Shown here one piece after another: positions 34,033 through 43,956 of a stretch of 64,000 nucleotides of DNA (position 1 is its first letter; each line of letters begins with the position of its first letter). The notes beneath the pieces are model-generated. The model had not been told where the DNA came from, did not search any database, and saw only the letters and a list, made by a program, of their open reading frames with translations. Both the position numbers and the translations under genes were made by a program. Where the stretch lies: positions 62,001 through 126,000 of the forward strand of contig JADKBR010000015.1 in NCBI GenBank assembly GCA_016714975.1. Direction: 5' to 3'. Source of the DNA: Candidatus Dechloromonas phosphorivorans. Its GTDB lineage: Bacteria; Pseudomonadota; Gammaproteobacteria; Burkholderiales; Rhodocyclaceae.

Positions 34033-37000
34033 TTGAAAAGCAAGCTAACGCAGGCGCAAAAGGACGAAATTCAGAGACGAGCGGCGGATGGTGAGATACG
34101 TACTGTTATCGCAAAAACGATGGGTATTGCCGTCCACCTTGTCTATGACCGCGCGCCGAAAGTGCCGCCACGTGTTACGCGTGAGCAGAAAATGGAGATC
34201 GTAAGACGCGTCGAAAGTGGCGAGACAAAGAACGCTCTCGCGAAGGAGTTCGGCCTATCCAAAGTAACCGTTCAGGATTACACCAAGCACGTCATTCGAA
34301 AACTGCCCGAAGTGCCACAAGAGGTCAGAAAGGAAATCATACGCCGCGCAATTGAGGGTGAATCAGCAAAAACGATCGCTCGCGAATTAGGCTACAGCGT
34401 CGGAACAGTTGACTATCACATCAAAAATGTCGCCAGCGACTACCAACTTTCTGATGAGCAAACGGCAGCAATATGGCATGCGCGCCAGACTGGTAAGAAA
34501 TACGGGCAGATTGCCGAGCAACTGAAACTTCCACGACGGGTTATCTATGCGGCATTAGGGATATACAGAAAGAAGAGCACTGATGACGCCCTTCGCGCTC
34601 AGGCGATACGCGCTATGGAAACCGGCGAATCTTCCACTTCCGTAGCCACACGATTGGGGGTTAGTTCAACTGCTGTACTCAGTTGGTTTAGGCGGGATGT
34701 TGCCGAAGGTAAGGCCAAGCGACCGGAAAATGTCTCAAAATCAGACGATGATCAGTTCATGTGGATAGCCAAAAGAGACTCAAGTCTTGAGCATTGGCGC
34801 AAATTGATTGTCGAGTATGCCGCCACCCACAGTCCCCCATTTTCTACCTTCATTAACGCTCTGAGCGTATTCGTAGATCGTTACCTCCTCGCCCATCGCC
34901 TTCCCCTGAATCCAGCCGACTTACTCAACCGCAAACAGTTGGTACCTGACTTCTATGCTGCCTGTCCGCAGGGTAAGTCAGGGCGAACATATAACACCCA
35001 GATTTACAACCTGATCGAGTGGGTGCTGGATAGCGAGCAATTTGCCGATATGGAGGACGGCGAACCGCTCCGCTTTACCGACCTCTATCGTAATCCGATT
35101 GATCCTAATGCTGGTGGTGAAGATGCATTACCGCAAGCTCGGGAATCCACAAAGACCTTGCTAAGTTACTTGCTCGTCTCTCTTCTGCGCAAGCAGATCG
35201 TACAGGGTCCGAACTTCCGCGATTGGACTTGGGCGCAGGGTTTGATGGGGAATAAAGACCTCGATGGGAACAGCCTTGGCCCCGATTGGTTCGAGGTTAG
35301 CGAGGATCGACTCGACAAGAGCGATCTAGATTGCGTCTGGCGGGTACGAAGCCCTTCAACTGTAGATCGGCCCGTTCTCGAAATGTGGTCGCCTGTGCGC
35401 TGGGTGCATGCCTTACTGCACCTGCAAACCCCCGTACGGGGAGGTCAGGCGCGCATGGCCGACAGCGGCGAGGCAGACACCTTCATCTGGCACGATGCTA
35501 AATTCATTCCCAATCCAAGCAAACTCTGCCAAGGTTCGGCCCGCAACCCACGCCAGCAGGGTGTGTTCCGTCGCCCCTCGACCGAGGAAGAGTCCGCAGG
35601 AGCAAAGATCACGCTCTATTTCAACTCCAACAAGACCGCCGATATAGGCAAAGGCGGATCAGCACTGGGGTTCGAATGTCCTTGGCCGCAGATGGAGGAA
35701 TCGGACGAAGACCCCTACCGTTGGCTTGCCAAACTGCGGGACTGGCAGATGAAGTACAACCCGATCCAACGTCTGACGCGATGGATTGACCTGGAAGGCG
35801 CTACCAAACTCTCTCCCCAGAGCAAGAATCGGTTGCAGGACTATCCCGATACAGCCTTTCTGTTTCGGCTTCCGGAAGATGCCAAGCACCCCGATTGGCC
35901 ACTTTCATCAAATAGAGCCAATGTTGCTTGGCAAATTCTCCTAACCGCGTTCGAAAGCGCTCTCGGCGAGCAGGGCATTCGCAGTCCTACAGGAGAACGC
36001 ATCGAACTGATCAATCCCGAGACAGGTCGAGCATGGAGTTCCCCCCACGCGACCCGCCCAAGCCTGATCACGCACCTGATCATGGACGGAAACGTGCCGC
36101 CTATCATTATGACGAAGGTCGTCGGTCATGCGCGGTTCATCATGACCCTTTACTACACCAAGGCCGGACTTGTCGGCATCCAGAATTCGATCAAGCAGGC
36201 GACAAAAGTATTGGAAGAAACGAAGCACAAGACCTTTGAGCGCGATCTGCTTAGCGCAAATGCAGAACGGATGCGTGAAATCGCCGTATTCAATACAGAG
36301 GACTGGACTACGGTTCTACCGCTGAATTCTGCGGATCGCTCGCCACTTGGTTGGTATTACATGCATGATCGAGTCTGTTTCGCAGGCGGCAATACACATG
36401 GAAACAACCAGGTCCCCGGTTGCCATAACGGCGGCCCGGTCAGAACCAAAGAAGGTCGAAATCAGAAAGACATCCACGACCCGGTTCCGGGCGGCGTGCG
36501 TAACTGCTGCCGTTGCCGCTGGAGTGCATCGGGCAAGGAGCACCTTGACTCTCTCGCTGCGACCCTGACCAACCGATCCTGGCACCTTCAGAATGCCTCG
36601 AACGAAGCCTTGGCGACACTTCGAGAACGTGATGCGATTCTCAAGTCCAAGGCTAGAACCGAGGCGGCTAATGAACCTTTCGGCCAGACTCATGATCTCA
36701 CGAGCGCCGAGCGCCGCCATGAAGCTGCGATGCATCGAATGCAGGAACTCACGTTGGATGTTGCAGCGCTGAATCGCACCATCGATCGGGTCATGGCCCT
36801 GCCCGTCAACGTCGATGGCCCCACTGTACTGGCGTTACAAGGCGATACCCTGACCGCCCACGCTGTCATTGAAGATGCCAGTGAGCTGCTGCAACTGGCG
36901 AATGTGGTGGGAGACATGGAGTTGTACCCAGACCTTCAATCGAATACTGGCGAGGCGGTCTATGCCTATGCCGATCTGCTCGACAACGCTTTCGAGTGCG

Positions 37001-37281
37001 AGGGTCATCCACGCATCCTAGTACGACTATCCAAGGACGAAAAGATGCAGTGCGCCAACGCCCTCATGCGGCAACTGGAGCGGCACGCCAACCCGCAAAA
37101 CCATCTGCTCGGACGCCGGGCAGTGGTTGAAATCATTGACCGTGGCGAGTCGCTGCAAAAGCTGCTTGGGGTGAAGCTGAATGAGATTGCGCGCCAGGCA
37201 TTGCCCGCCAAGAATCAGACGCCCTTGCGTCTTGTGAAGCCAACGACGGAGGACGATCATGACGACCGACGTGCATCCTGA
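34033..37281 (+). CDS. gmtZ: Large integrase-like protein, GmtZ-like
   Basis: 1082 residues from TTG 34033, with GAGGGA upstream. About five helix-turn-helix repeats fill residues 1-235 (EIQRRAADGEIRTVIAKTMG, EIVRRVESGETKNALAKEFG and similar). The middle holds tyrosine-recombinase-like motifs: HATRPSLITHL (His672, Arg675), VVGHARF (His699) and TLYYTK (Tyr707/708). A cysteine cluster (GVRNCCRCRW) near 820-830 and a long helical tail follow. Length and place fit GmtZ. Whether its catalytic site works, or only DNA binding matters, is unknown. Confidence 0.75.
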   Translation: MKSKLTQAQKDEIQRRAADGEIRTVIAKTMGIAVHLVYDRAPKVPPRVTREQKMEIVRRVESGETKNALAKEFGLSKVTVQDYTKHVIRKLPEVPQEVRKEIIRRAIEGESAKTIARELGYSVGTVDYHIKNVASDYQLSDEQTAAIWHARQTGKKYGQIAEQLKLPRRVIYAALGIYRKKSTDDALRAQAIRAMETGESSTSVATRLGVSSTAVLSWFRRDVAEGKAKRPENVSKSDDDQFMWIAKRDSSLEHWRKLIVEYAATHSPPFSTFINALSVFVDRYLLAHRLPLNPADLLNRKQLVPDFYAACPQGKSGRTYNTQIYNLIEWVLDSEQFADMEDGEPLRFTDLYRNPIDPNAGGEDALPQARESTKTLLSYLLVSLLRKQIVQGPNFRDWTWAQGLMGNKDLDGNSLGPDWFEVSEDRLDKSDLDCVWRVRSPSTVDRPVLEMWSPVRWVHALLHLQTPVRGGQARMADSGEADTFIWHDAKFIPNPSKLCQGSARNPRQQGVFRRPSTEEESAGAKITLYFNSNKTADIGKGGSALGFECPWPQMEESDEDPYRWLAKLRDWQMKYNPIQRLTRWIDLEGATKLSPQSKNRLQDYPDTAFLFRLPEDAKHPDWPLSSNRANVAWQILLTAFESALGEQGIRSPTGERIELINPETGRAWSSPHATRPSLITHLIMDGNVPPIIMTKVVGHARFIMTLYYTKAGLVGIQNSIKQATKVLEETKHKTFERDLLSANAERMREIAVFNTEDWTTVLPLNSADRSPLGWYYMHDRVCFAGGNTHGNNQVPGCHNGGPVRTKEGRNQKDIHDPVPGGVRNCCRCRWSASGKEHLDSLAATLTNRSWHLQNASNEALATLRERDAILKSKARTEAANEPFGQTHDLTSAERRHEAAMHRMQELTLDVAALNRTIDRVMALPVNVDGPTVLALQGDTLTAHAVIEDASELLQLANVVGDMELYPDLQSNTGEAVYAYADLLDNAFECEGHPRILVRLSKDEKMQCANALMRQLERHANPQNHLLGRRAVVEIIDRGESLQKLLGVKLNEIARQALPAKNQTPLRLVKPTTEDDHDDRRAS

Positions 37282-37972
37282 CGAAGTGTTGAAGGCGATC
37301 CTCGACAAGGGCAATCGTCGCGACAAGGAAGAGAAGCTGCGCAAGATCCATGAGCTGTGCTCATTGGAATACAGCCGGCACAGCCAGGGCGCCCGCGACC
37401 TGAGCATAGCCAACATGGCCCGCGTTGCTGAGAGCCATGGACTCTTCAAGGCGCGCACGATCTACAACAAGCAGTCGGAAGACTACGCAGCACTGATCAA
37501 GGCGTGGGAAGCCTACAACGGTCCCAAGCCGTCGAAAGCGGTCAAGGCCCAGCTTGCACCAGCTGACAAGCATGCCTTCCTCAAGAAGATTGAAGACCCG
37601 GCCGTCCGTAGCCTTTGTCAGATGGCGATCATTGAGCGCGACAAGATTCGCGCCGAACTCAACATGCTCAAGAGCGTGACAGTCGTTCCCATCGACATGA
37701 GGCCGTTGGGGGCTGAGATTGCTAAGGGATCAACGAATGTAGCGATAATCGAACCGGCAGCGCAACTCACCGATTCCGAACGCAATGCTCTCGCTGCCGC
37801 CATCGATCCCAAGTCCCTGGCTCAGCAAAAGCTGCGTATCGGCGATACCGGGGAGATCGTAGATGAACGCGGGCGCTTCGTCTTCAATCCGGGCTTCGCC
37901 ACCGCCATCGCCAAAATCCTCGGCAGGAGTGACAGAACGCCAATGCTGGAAGTGAAGGGAAAGCGGGTATGA
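37259..37972 (+). CDS. gmtX: GmtX-like protein
   Basis: 237 residues, overlapping the end of gmtZ by 23 bp. The N-terminal half (HPDEVLKAILDKGNRRDKEE; LCSLEYSRHSQGARDLSIAN; ARTIYNKQSEDYAALIKAWE) looks like a winged-helix DNA-binding region with an N-x-x-x-E-D-Y motif. The C-terminal half is less conserved. No catalytic motif is seen. The place after gmtZ and these features match GmtX as I remember it; its role is probably DNA binding or a recombination accessory. Confidence 0.7.
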   Translation: MTTDVHPDEVLKAILDKGNRRDKEEKLRKIHELCSLEYSRHSQGARDLSIANMARVAESHGLFKARTIYNKQSEDYAALIKAWEAYNGPKPSKAVKAQLAPADKHAFLKKIEDPAVRSLCQMAIIERDKIRAELNMLKSVTVVPIDMRPLGAEIAKGSTNVAIIEPAAQLTDSERNALAAAIDPKSLAQQKLRIGDTGEIVDERGRFVFNPGFATAIAKILGRSDRTPMLEVKGKRV

Positions 37973-38439
37973 GCCAATCCAACCAATCCGGCCAGCAACT
38001 CGCACGTGACAACCTCGCCAAGTTCCAATCGTGGATCGCTGAGCGCGAGGTCACCAACGACTGGCACGACTACCTGCGAGGCGACAAGCTCAACCGCAGC
38101 GAGATTGCCGCCGAATGCGACTTCTCCCTGTCGGTCATGCGTCAGAACCCGGCCGTCAAGGAGGCTCTGGAGGCCCTGGAGAGTCGATTGACAACCCTTG
38201 GCCTCACCCAACCCCTAAGAACCGCTCCTGACGCTTCCAATGAGGCCGCAGCTGCCTCCGAGAAAGTCATCGACAAGCGGATCATGGCCGCCAAGGGTCG
38301 CGCGGAAGCGCGGGTCAAGGCGCTGGAAGAACAGAACGCCAGCCTCAAGGCCGAAGTCGCCAGCTTGCGTGAGCGGTTGCGCCGCTTCGAGCATCTGGAT
38401 GCTCACCTTTCTCGTACCGGAAGGCTGCTGCCCGCATGA
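37969..38439 (+). CDS. Small coiled-coil protein of the GMT operon
   Basis: 156 residues, starting at an ATGA overlap with gmtX. The first half contains a helix-turn-helix-like segment (LNRSEIAAECDFSLSVMRQN). The second half is a coiled coil (AEARVKALEEQNASLKAEVA). Phage and transposon proteins with this pattern often bind DNA as dimers. Its stop overlaps the helicase start, so it belongs to the same operon. No family name can be given. Confidence 0.65.
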   Translation: MSQSNQSGQQLARDNLAKFQSWIAEREVTNDWHDYLRGDKLNRSEIAAECDFSLSVMRQNPAVKEALEALESRLTTLGLTQPLRTAPDASNEAAAASEKVIDKRIMAAKGRAEARVKALEEQNASLKAEVASLRERLRRFEHLDAHLSRTGRLLPA

Positions 38440-40709
38440 ACGCCCGGCTCACCCCGCCGATGGTGAATGTCAGCCTGCGCATCACGTCGATCCGCAGTCG
38501 CGGCAAGGCCGGTGGTGCCGTGTTCGCCGGCGTGACCGATGGCGCAGAGCACTACGCCGTCGTCTCCGACTACCGCCTCCTTCCGGATGCTAGCCTGATA
38601 GAGAAGGGTCAGGTTTGGCTCATCGAGGGGCCGGTGACGATGCGCAGCGCGACCGTCGGCAGTACCGCCATCCTCCGGCATGAGCAGGTCATCAACGCCA
38701 CCGCCGCCGAGATGCTGCGACCCACCGGGCGCAACATGATCGATTGGATCGCCAACTGCCCCGACTGTGCCGGGATCGGGCAGGTCAAGGCCAGACGGCT
38801 GTATGACCGCTTCGGTCCCGATCTGGCTGACCTCATTGAAGACCGCGACCTGGAGGCCCTGACCCAGATCATCAGCGCGGAAGCCGCTGAGCTGCTATGC
38901 AACGCCTTCGACAAGTTCAAGGTTGCCAATGCCCTGCTCTGGCTGGATCGCGCGGGCATGAGCCGCAAGATGGGCCAGAGCGTCGTCAGCTACTGGAAGG
39001 GCGAGGCGCAGGAGAAGATCGAGGCCAACCCCTATGCCCTGATCTCCTTCGAGGCCGACTGGAAGAAAGTCGATACCTTTGTCCGCACCCGCCTCGGCAT
39101 CGCCGAAGACGATCCCCGCCGCCTCGCCGGAGCGGTCGAGGACGTGCTGTACGGCAGCATGAGGCACGGCCACACCTGCCTCCCCGAGAGCGAGGCCCGC
39201 ACACGCCTGTCCCGGCTTCTGGACAGCGTTGAGCTGGCCGAGCGGGCGCTGAATCCTTTGCCACAAAATGATCCCCAATCGGAGGATGTATCTGGCATTC
39301 CATTTCACCGCATTGACGGCCTCCTGCAAGCCCATGGCGCATGGTTGATCGAAAGCTACGTTGCCCGTCGCCTGCACGAAATGGTCGCGGGCGAGGATGA
39401 ATCAGGACAGTCCGGCCTCTTCGCGCAGATCGCCCCCCACCCCAGGGGCATTGAACAAGTCATTGACGACTATGAGGCCACGCACGGAATCACCCTGTCC
39501 GAGGAACAGCGCCTCGCTGTGCGTACCTCGGCCGCCAATCATCTGAGCCTGATCTTGGGTGGAGCCGGCACCGGCAAGACCACCGTGCTCAAGGCGCTGT
39601 ATGAAGCACTGGGGGATCAGCGTGAGAATATGCCGATCTATCAGCTTGCCTTGGCCGGCCGTGCCGCCCAGCGCATGGCGGAGGCCACCCAACGCGAGGC
39701 CATGACCATCGCCGGCTTTCTTGCCGGGATCGAGCCGGGTTCCATCGAAATCGGTAGCGCAGTCGTCGTCGATGAAGTCTCGATGGTCGATGTGATCCTG
39801 ATGTATCGGTTGTTGCGCCATATCCCCTCGGGTGTGCGCCTGATTCTCGTCGGCGACCCCAGCCAGCTTCCGCCCATCGGCCCCGGACTCGTCCTGCATG
39901 CCTTGGCGGAGCTGCCGAGCATCCCGCAAACCGAACTGAAGGTGGTCAAGCGCCAGAGCAGCGCCAGTGGCATCCCGCAAGTTGCCGCCGCGATCCGCGC
40001 CCATCAGGTGCCGGCCTGGGTGGAGTACCAGGGCAAGGGATCAGGGGTGTCCTTCGTGCCCTGCGATGACGCGCGACTTGAGGATACGGTACAGGCCATT
40101 TACGAAGACTTGGGCGGCAATGGCACTGACTACGCCGTGCAAATCCTCTCCATCACCAACGCCAACCTGGGCGGGGTGAAGAACCTCAATGTCGCCCTGC
40201 ACAATCGCTATCAGGCCGATGGCGAGGTGGTCATGGCGCTGGACGCCGAGTACGGCAACGTCGCCGCCAATACGCTCGACCGCATACCTCTGTGCGTGGG
40301 CGATTTAGTCATCTTCACCGAAAACAACTACAAGCTTGGCCTGCGCAATGGCAGTCTCGGGCGCATTGTCGGAGCGTTGCCGGTCAGCGAACCGGATGAC
40401 CCCTGCTGCCGCTGCATGTTTGAAGGCGGTGAGTACCTGCTTGACTCCACCCAGGTCCAGACTCTCAGCCACAGCTACAGCATCACGGTGCACAAGAGTC
40501 AGGGGAGCCAGTTCACGCGGGTGATCGTGCCGATCCGCAAGTCTCGCTTGCTTGACCAAACCCTGATCTACACAGCAGTCACCCGGGGCGTCGATCAGGT
40601 GGTGCTGGTGGGAGATCTGGATGCTACGAACGCCTCCATCAAAGCCCCAGCCACCGCCGCTCGTCGGAATGTGATGTTGCCGAGATTGCTGACCAAGGGA
40701 CTGAAATGA
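38436..40709 (+). CDS. RecD2-like superfamily 1 DNA helicase
   Basis: 757 residues. The N-terminal part has an OB-like domain and helix-hairpin-helix repeats (CPDCAGIGQVKARRLYDRFG), as in RecD2. Helicase motifs: Walker A LILGGAGTGKTTVLKAL, Walker B VVVDEVSMVDV, motif III VGDPSQLPPIG, and the C-terminal VHKSQGSQF and YTAVTRG. RecD2 helicases unwind DNA 5' to 3'. In this element it may help replication or recombination of the excised form, or repair of the joint. It is translationally coupled to the upstream gene. Confidence 0.82.
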   Translation: MNARLTPPMVNVSLRITSIRSRGKAGGAVFAGVTDGAEHYAVVSDYRLLPDASLIEKGQVWLIEGPVTMRSATVGSTAILRHEQVINATAAEMLRPTGRNMIDWIANCPDCAGIGQVKARRLYDRFGPDLADLIEDRDLEALTQIISAEAAELLCNAFDKFKVANALLWLDRAGMSRKMGQSVVSYWKGEAQEKIEANPYALISFEADWKKVDTFVRTRLGIAEDDPRRLAGAVEDVLYGSMRHGHTCLPESEARTRLSRLLDSVELAERALNPLPQNDPQSEDVSGIPFHRIDGLLQAHGAWLIESYVARRLHEMVAGEDESGQSGLFAQIAPHPRGIEQVIDDYEATHGITLSEEQRLAVRTSAANHLSLILGGAGTGKTTVLKALYEALGDQRENMPIYQLALAGRAAQRMAEATQREAMTIAGFLAGIEPGSIEIGSAVVVDEVSMVDVILMYRLLRHIPSGVRLILVGDPSQLPPIGPGLVLHALAELPSIPQTELKVVKRQSSASGIPQVAAAIRAHQVPAWVEYQGKGSGVSFVPCDDARLEDTVQAIYEDLGGNGTDYAVQILSITNANLGGVKNLNVALHNRYQADGEVVMALDAEYGNVAANTLDRIPLCVGDLVIFTENNYKLGLRNGSLGRIVGALPVSEPDDPCCRCMFEGGEYLLDSTQVQTLSHSYSITVHKSQGSQFTRVIVPIRKSRLLDQTLIYTAVTRGVDQVVLVGDLDATNASIKAPATAARRNVMLPRLLTKGLK

Positions 40710-40948
40710 GCGACGGGCTGTCAAGGGACCGTGGAATAAATAGGAGGGGCCCGCTTGCGGGAGGAAGCCTGTTTATGCCGCGAAAGCCCTTGACTGAACG
40801 ACGCGACCCAACGCTCCCGGCTGCTGGGGTGGGTTGGTTTTTAACCCGCCCCGGCTGCCCCACGGCGAGTGCGGGGTTTGGGGCAGCGCCCCAAGGTCCG
40901 GGTACGGCCAAGAGCGGCCAGTGAATATTTTTGCTTATATAACCGGTA
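40710..40948. other. Non-coding region between helicase gene and cueR
   Basis: About 240 bp, GC-rich with several inverted repeats (GGGCCCGCTTGCGGGAGG; CCGCCCCGGC...GGGGCAGCGCCCC). It separates two convergent gene groups and probably holds terminators. An AT-rich stretch (ATATTTTTGCTTATATAACC) ends it. Confidence 0.5.
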
Positions 40949-41356
40949 TTAGCTTGTAGCAGACACTTCCTTTCCCGCAAGGCTCTCCAGAATGGGGCAA
41001 TCCGGCCGCTCGTCGCCATGGCAGCAACTGACGAGATGCGCCAAGGCACGCTTCATCGATTGCAGCTCCTCCAGTTTCCTGTCCAGGAAGTCCAGATGCT
41101 GCTTGGCTAGTGCCTTAACCTCACGACTTGGGCGTGTCCGGTCTTGCCAGAGGCTAACCAGGCCTCGAATTTCCTCAATCGAGAACCCGAGGTCACGCGA
41201 ACGTCGGATGAACAGCAAGGTTCGCAGGTCTTTCTCGCCATACTGACGATAGCCAGCATCCGTACGGCTCGCCGGGGGCAACAATCCGACACTTTCGTAG
41301 TGCCGAATCATCTTGGCTGACACACCTGTCGCCTTGGCTGCTTCGCCGATATTCAT
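40949..41356 (-). CDS. cueR: Copper-responsive MerR-family regulator CueR
   Basis: 135 residues. The MerR winged helix is at the start (MNIGEAAKATGVSAKMIRHY), then a dimerisation helix. The metal loop reads SCCHGDERPDCPILESL, with the two Cys spaced as in the Cu(I) loop of CueR. It lies 19 bp after copA on the same strand, so the two are co-transcribed. Apo-CueR represses and the Cu(I) form activates promoters by twisting the 19-20 bp spacer. Two operators lie upstream of copA and copZ. Confidence 0.9.
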   Translation of the reverse strand: MNIGEAAKATGVSAKMIRHYESVGLLPPASRTDAGYRQYGEKDLRTLLFIRRSRDLGFSIEEIRGLVSLWQDRTRPSREVKALAKQHLDFLDRKLEELQSMKRALAHLVSCCHGDERPDCPILESLAGKEVSATS

Positions 41357-41375
41357 TTCGCCCTCCTCTCAATGC

Positions 41376-43784
41376 TCATTCGGTCGCTGTACCCCGCCAA
41401 CGGCGAAGGAGCAACGCATTGGTAACCACACTAACACTACTAAATGCCATCGCAGCACCAGCCACGACCGGATTAAGCATGCCCAGCGCAGCCAAAGGGA
41501 TGCCCAGTACGTTGTAGGCAAATGCCCAGAATAGACCCTGCTTGATTTTGCTGTAGGTCCGACGCGAAACATCAAAGGAGTCGGCAACGAGACGTGGGTC
41601 GCCACGCATCAGGGTGATACCTGCTGCTTCCATGGCGACGTCGGTACCCGTCGACATGCTCAGTCCAACGTCGGCGGCCACCAAGCTCGGCGCATCATTG
41701 AGTCCATCCCCCACCATGGCGACCACGTGTCCCTGGCCGCGAAGCTCCTGGACGATGGTTGCCTTGTCACCGGGCAGCAACTCAGCGCGGACCTCATCAA
41801 TGCCCAGTTCCTTTGCCACCGCATTGGCACTTCCCTGGTTGTCCCCCGTCAGCATGACGGTTTTGATGCCCAGTTCGCGCAGTCGGTTTATCGCCTGATA
41901 TGAGGATGGCTTGATGGTGTCGCCGAAGGCAAGAAGCCCGACTAATTCAGATGAGGTATCGCCCTGACGTAGCAGCCACGATATGGTCTTCCCCTCGCTT
42001 TCAAGTACGGCGGCACGGACGCCTAGTTGTCCCGGATTAACAAGGTTCTCGTGCATCAGCCGGGTGCTCCCCAGGAACATCAACTGCCCATCCACTCGAG
42101 CTTGAATGCCTCGCCCGGGCAACGCTTTGGCATCACTGACCTCGGATACGGCAATGTTGAGTTCACGGACCTTCTCCAGAACGGCATGAGCCAATGGGTG
42201 CTCGCTGGTTTTCTGAAGCGCGGCTGCTATCCGCAGCACCTCTTCGGCCGAGACGCCCTGAACGGGCTCAATGCTGACCAGGGATGGCTTCCCTTCAGTG
42301 AGTGTGCCGGTTTTGTCAAAGGCCACCACTGTCACCGAGTGCGCGATTTCAAGTGCCTCGGCATCCTTGATGAGGATGCCCTGGCGAGCGGCAACACCAG
42401 TACCGGCCATGATGGCCGTTGGCGTAGCCAAGCCCAAGGCACACGGACACGCGATGACGAGGACGGCGACCGCATTGATTAAAGCCGTTTCCCAGTTCCC
42501 CGAATACGCCATCCAGCCAGCAAAGGTGAGCAGTGCAACTACCAATACCACTGGGACGAATACAGCACTTACCTGGTCCACCACCCGTTGGATAGGAGCC
42601 TTGGCCGCCTGGGCAGATTCAACCATGCGAATGATGCGAGCGAGCGTTGTTTCGGCGCCTATCGCGCCCGTTCGAACGTGCAACAGGCCTTCACCGTTGA
42701 CCGACCCACCGGTCACCTTGTCGCCAACATTCTTGGAAACGGGCAGGCTTTCACCGGTGATAAGCGCCTCGTCCACATCGCTTTGCCCACTAACGACATT
42801 GCCATCCACCGAGATACGTTCGCCAGGACGGACCACGACCAGGTCGCCAATCGCAATCTGCTCAACCGGCGTTGAAACTTCATGGCCGTCGACCAGTACA
42901 CGCGCAATGGTCGGGCGTAGCGCATTCAGGGCCCTGATGGCATCGGCTGTCTGTCGTTTCGCCCGAGTCTCCAGCCACTTGCCCAGCAGGACAAGTGTGA
43001 TGACGGCCGCCGAGGCTTCAAAGTAAAGGTGGTGAGCATGCCCGCCGCCGCTCTGAATAAGCAGATAGACCGAGAGGCCATAGGCAGCGCTGGTGCCCAA
43101 GGAAACCAGCAAATCCATATTGCCAGCGCGTGCCTTGACCGCCTTCCACCCGGCCCGATAGAAGCGCCAGCCCAGCCAGAACTGAACCGGTGTCGCCAAC
43201 GCCAACTGCACCCAACCATTTAGCATCCAATCAACGCCAATGAGTTGGAGCAGCATCGGAGCAACCAATGGGAGCGTCAGTAATGCGCTGACGACAACGG
43301 GCCACCACTCGGGGATAAGCCTTGGGGCAGCTTTAGGCTGTTGCGTTGCCACCGGCTTGGCGCTGTAACCCGCTTTCCCGATGGCCGCCGCCAACGTGGC
43401 GAACGTAACGCTGGACAGCACCTCGACCGTTGCTTTTTCCGTTGCCAGATTCACTGAGGCGTTCAGTACGCCCGGCACTTTGAACAAGGCCTTTTCGACC
43501 CGGCCGACACATGAGGCGCAACTCATACCGTCAATCTGTAGCTCAACAGATTGTGTCATTACTTCGTATCCGGCCTTGCGAACGGCTTCCGCCAGTTCAA
43601 CAGCGGGGACTTCGGGCATCGTTTTCAAAGATGCTTCCTCCGTCGCCAGATTTACGCTGACTTCAGTCACACCGCTAAGTTGCTTGAGCGCCTTTTCGAC
43701 ACGGGATACACAGGATGCGCAGCTCATTCCACCGATACCAAGTTTTAACTCAAGCGCAGAACTGGAAACAGACGAGGGGGCCAT
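41376..43784 (-). CDS. copA: Cu(I)-exporting P1B-type ATPase
   Basis: 802 residues from ATG 43784, which has GGAG seven bases upstream. An earlier ATG gives 11 more residues without a ribosome site. Two heavy-metal domains have GMSCASC (near residues 20 and 86). Eight membrane helices follow with the transport motif VIACPCALGLATPTAI. Catalytic parts: VTGES-like ITGESLP, AFDKTGTLTEG (phosphorylated Asp) and MVGDGLNDAPSL. The enzyme exports cytoplasmic Cu(I) to the periplasm. It is cargo of the GMT-like element. Confidence 0.95.
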   Translation of the reverse strand: MAPSSVSSSALELKLGIGGMSCASCVSRVEKALKQLSGVTEVSVNLATEEASLKTMPEVPAVELAEAVRKAGYEVMTQSVELQIDGMSCASCVGRVEKALFKVPGVLNASVNLATEKATVEVLSSVTFATLAAAIGKAGYSAKPVATQQPKAAPRLIPEWWPVVVSALLTLPLVAPMLLQLIGVDWMLNGWVQLALATPVQFWLGWRFYRAGWKAVKARAGNMDLLVSLGTSAAYGLSVYLLIQSGGGHAHHLYFEASAAVITLVLLGKWLETRAKRQTADAIRALNALRPTIARVLVDGHEVSTPVEQIAIGDLVVVRPGERISVDGNVVSGQSDVDEALITGESLPVSKNVGDKVTGGSVNGEGLLHVRTGAIGAETTLARIIRMVESAQAAKAPIQRVVDQVSAVFVPVVLVVALLTFAGWMAYSGNWETALINAVAVLVIACPCALGLATPTAIMAGTGVAARQGILIKDAEALEIAHSVTVVAFDKTGTLTEGKPSLVSIEPVQGVSAEEVLRIAAALQKTSEHPLAHAVLEKVRELNIAVSEVSDAKALPGRGIQARVDGQLMFLGSTRLMHENLVNPGQLGVRAAVLESEGKTISWLLRQGDTSSELVGLLAFGDTIKPSSYQAINRLRELGIKTVMLTGDNQGSANAVAKELGIDEVRAELLPGDKATIVQELRGQGHVVAMVGDGLNDAPSLVAADVGLSMSTGTDVAMEAAGITLMRGDPRLVADSFDVSRRTYSKIKQGLFWAFAYNVLGIPLAALGMLNPVVAGAAMAFSSVSVVTNALLLRRWRGTATE

Positions 43785-43822
43785 TTGAATCTCCTTTGGG
43801 GTTGCCGGTAAACCCATGATGG

Positions 43823-43843
43823 ACCTTCTAATCGTGGGAAGGT
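43823..43843 (-). promoter_or_regulatory. CueR operator of copA
   Basis: ACCTTCTAATCGTGGGAAGGT is an ACCTTC/GAAGGT dyad with the long spacing typical of MerR-family promoters, placed about 40 bp upstream of the copA start. Confidence 0.8.
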
Positions 43844-43882
43844 CAAGGAGCTTTGTACGATTTTTTTGAGGATATTTATTCG

Positions 43883-43911
43883 CTTGACCTTGCCATTATG
43901 GGAAGGTCAAG
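43883..43911 (+). promoter_or_regulatory. CueR operator of copZ
   Basis: A near-perfect dyad, CTTGACCTTGCC at the left and GGGAAGGTCAAG at the right, matches the CueR consensus. It lies 45 bp upstream of copZ and faces away from the copA operator, so one regulator controls both divergent promoters. Confidence 0.85.
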
Positions 43912-43956
43912 AGTGGTGACTGCCGACCTACGGCACCACTCACAAGGAGAAACACC

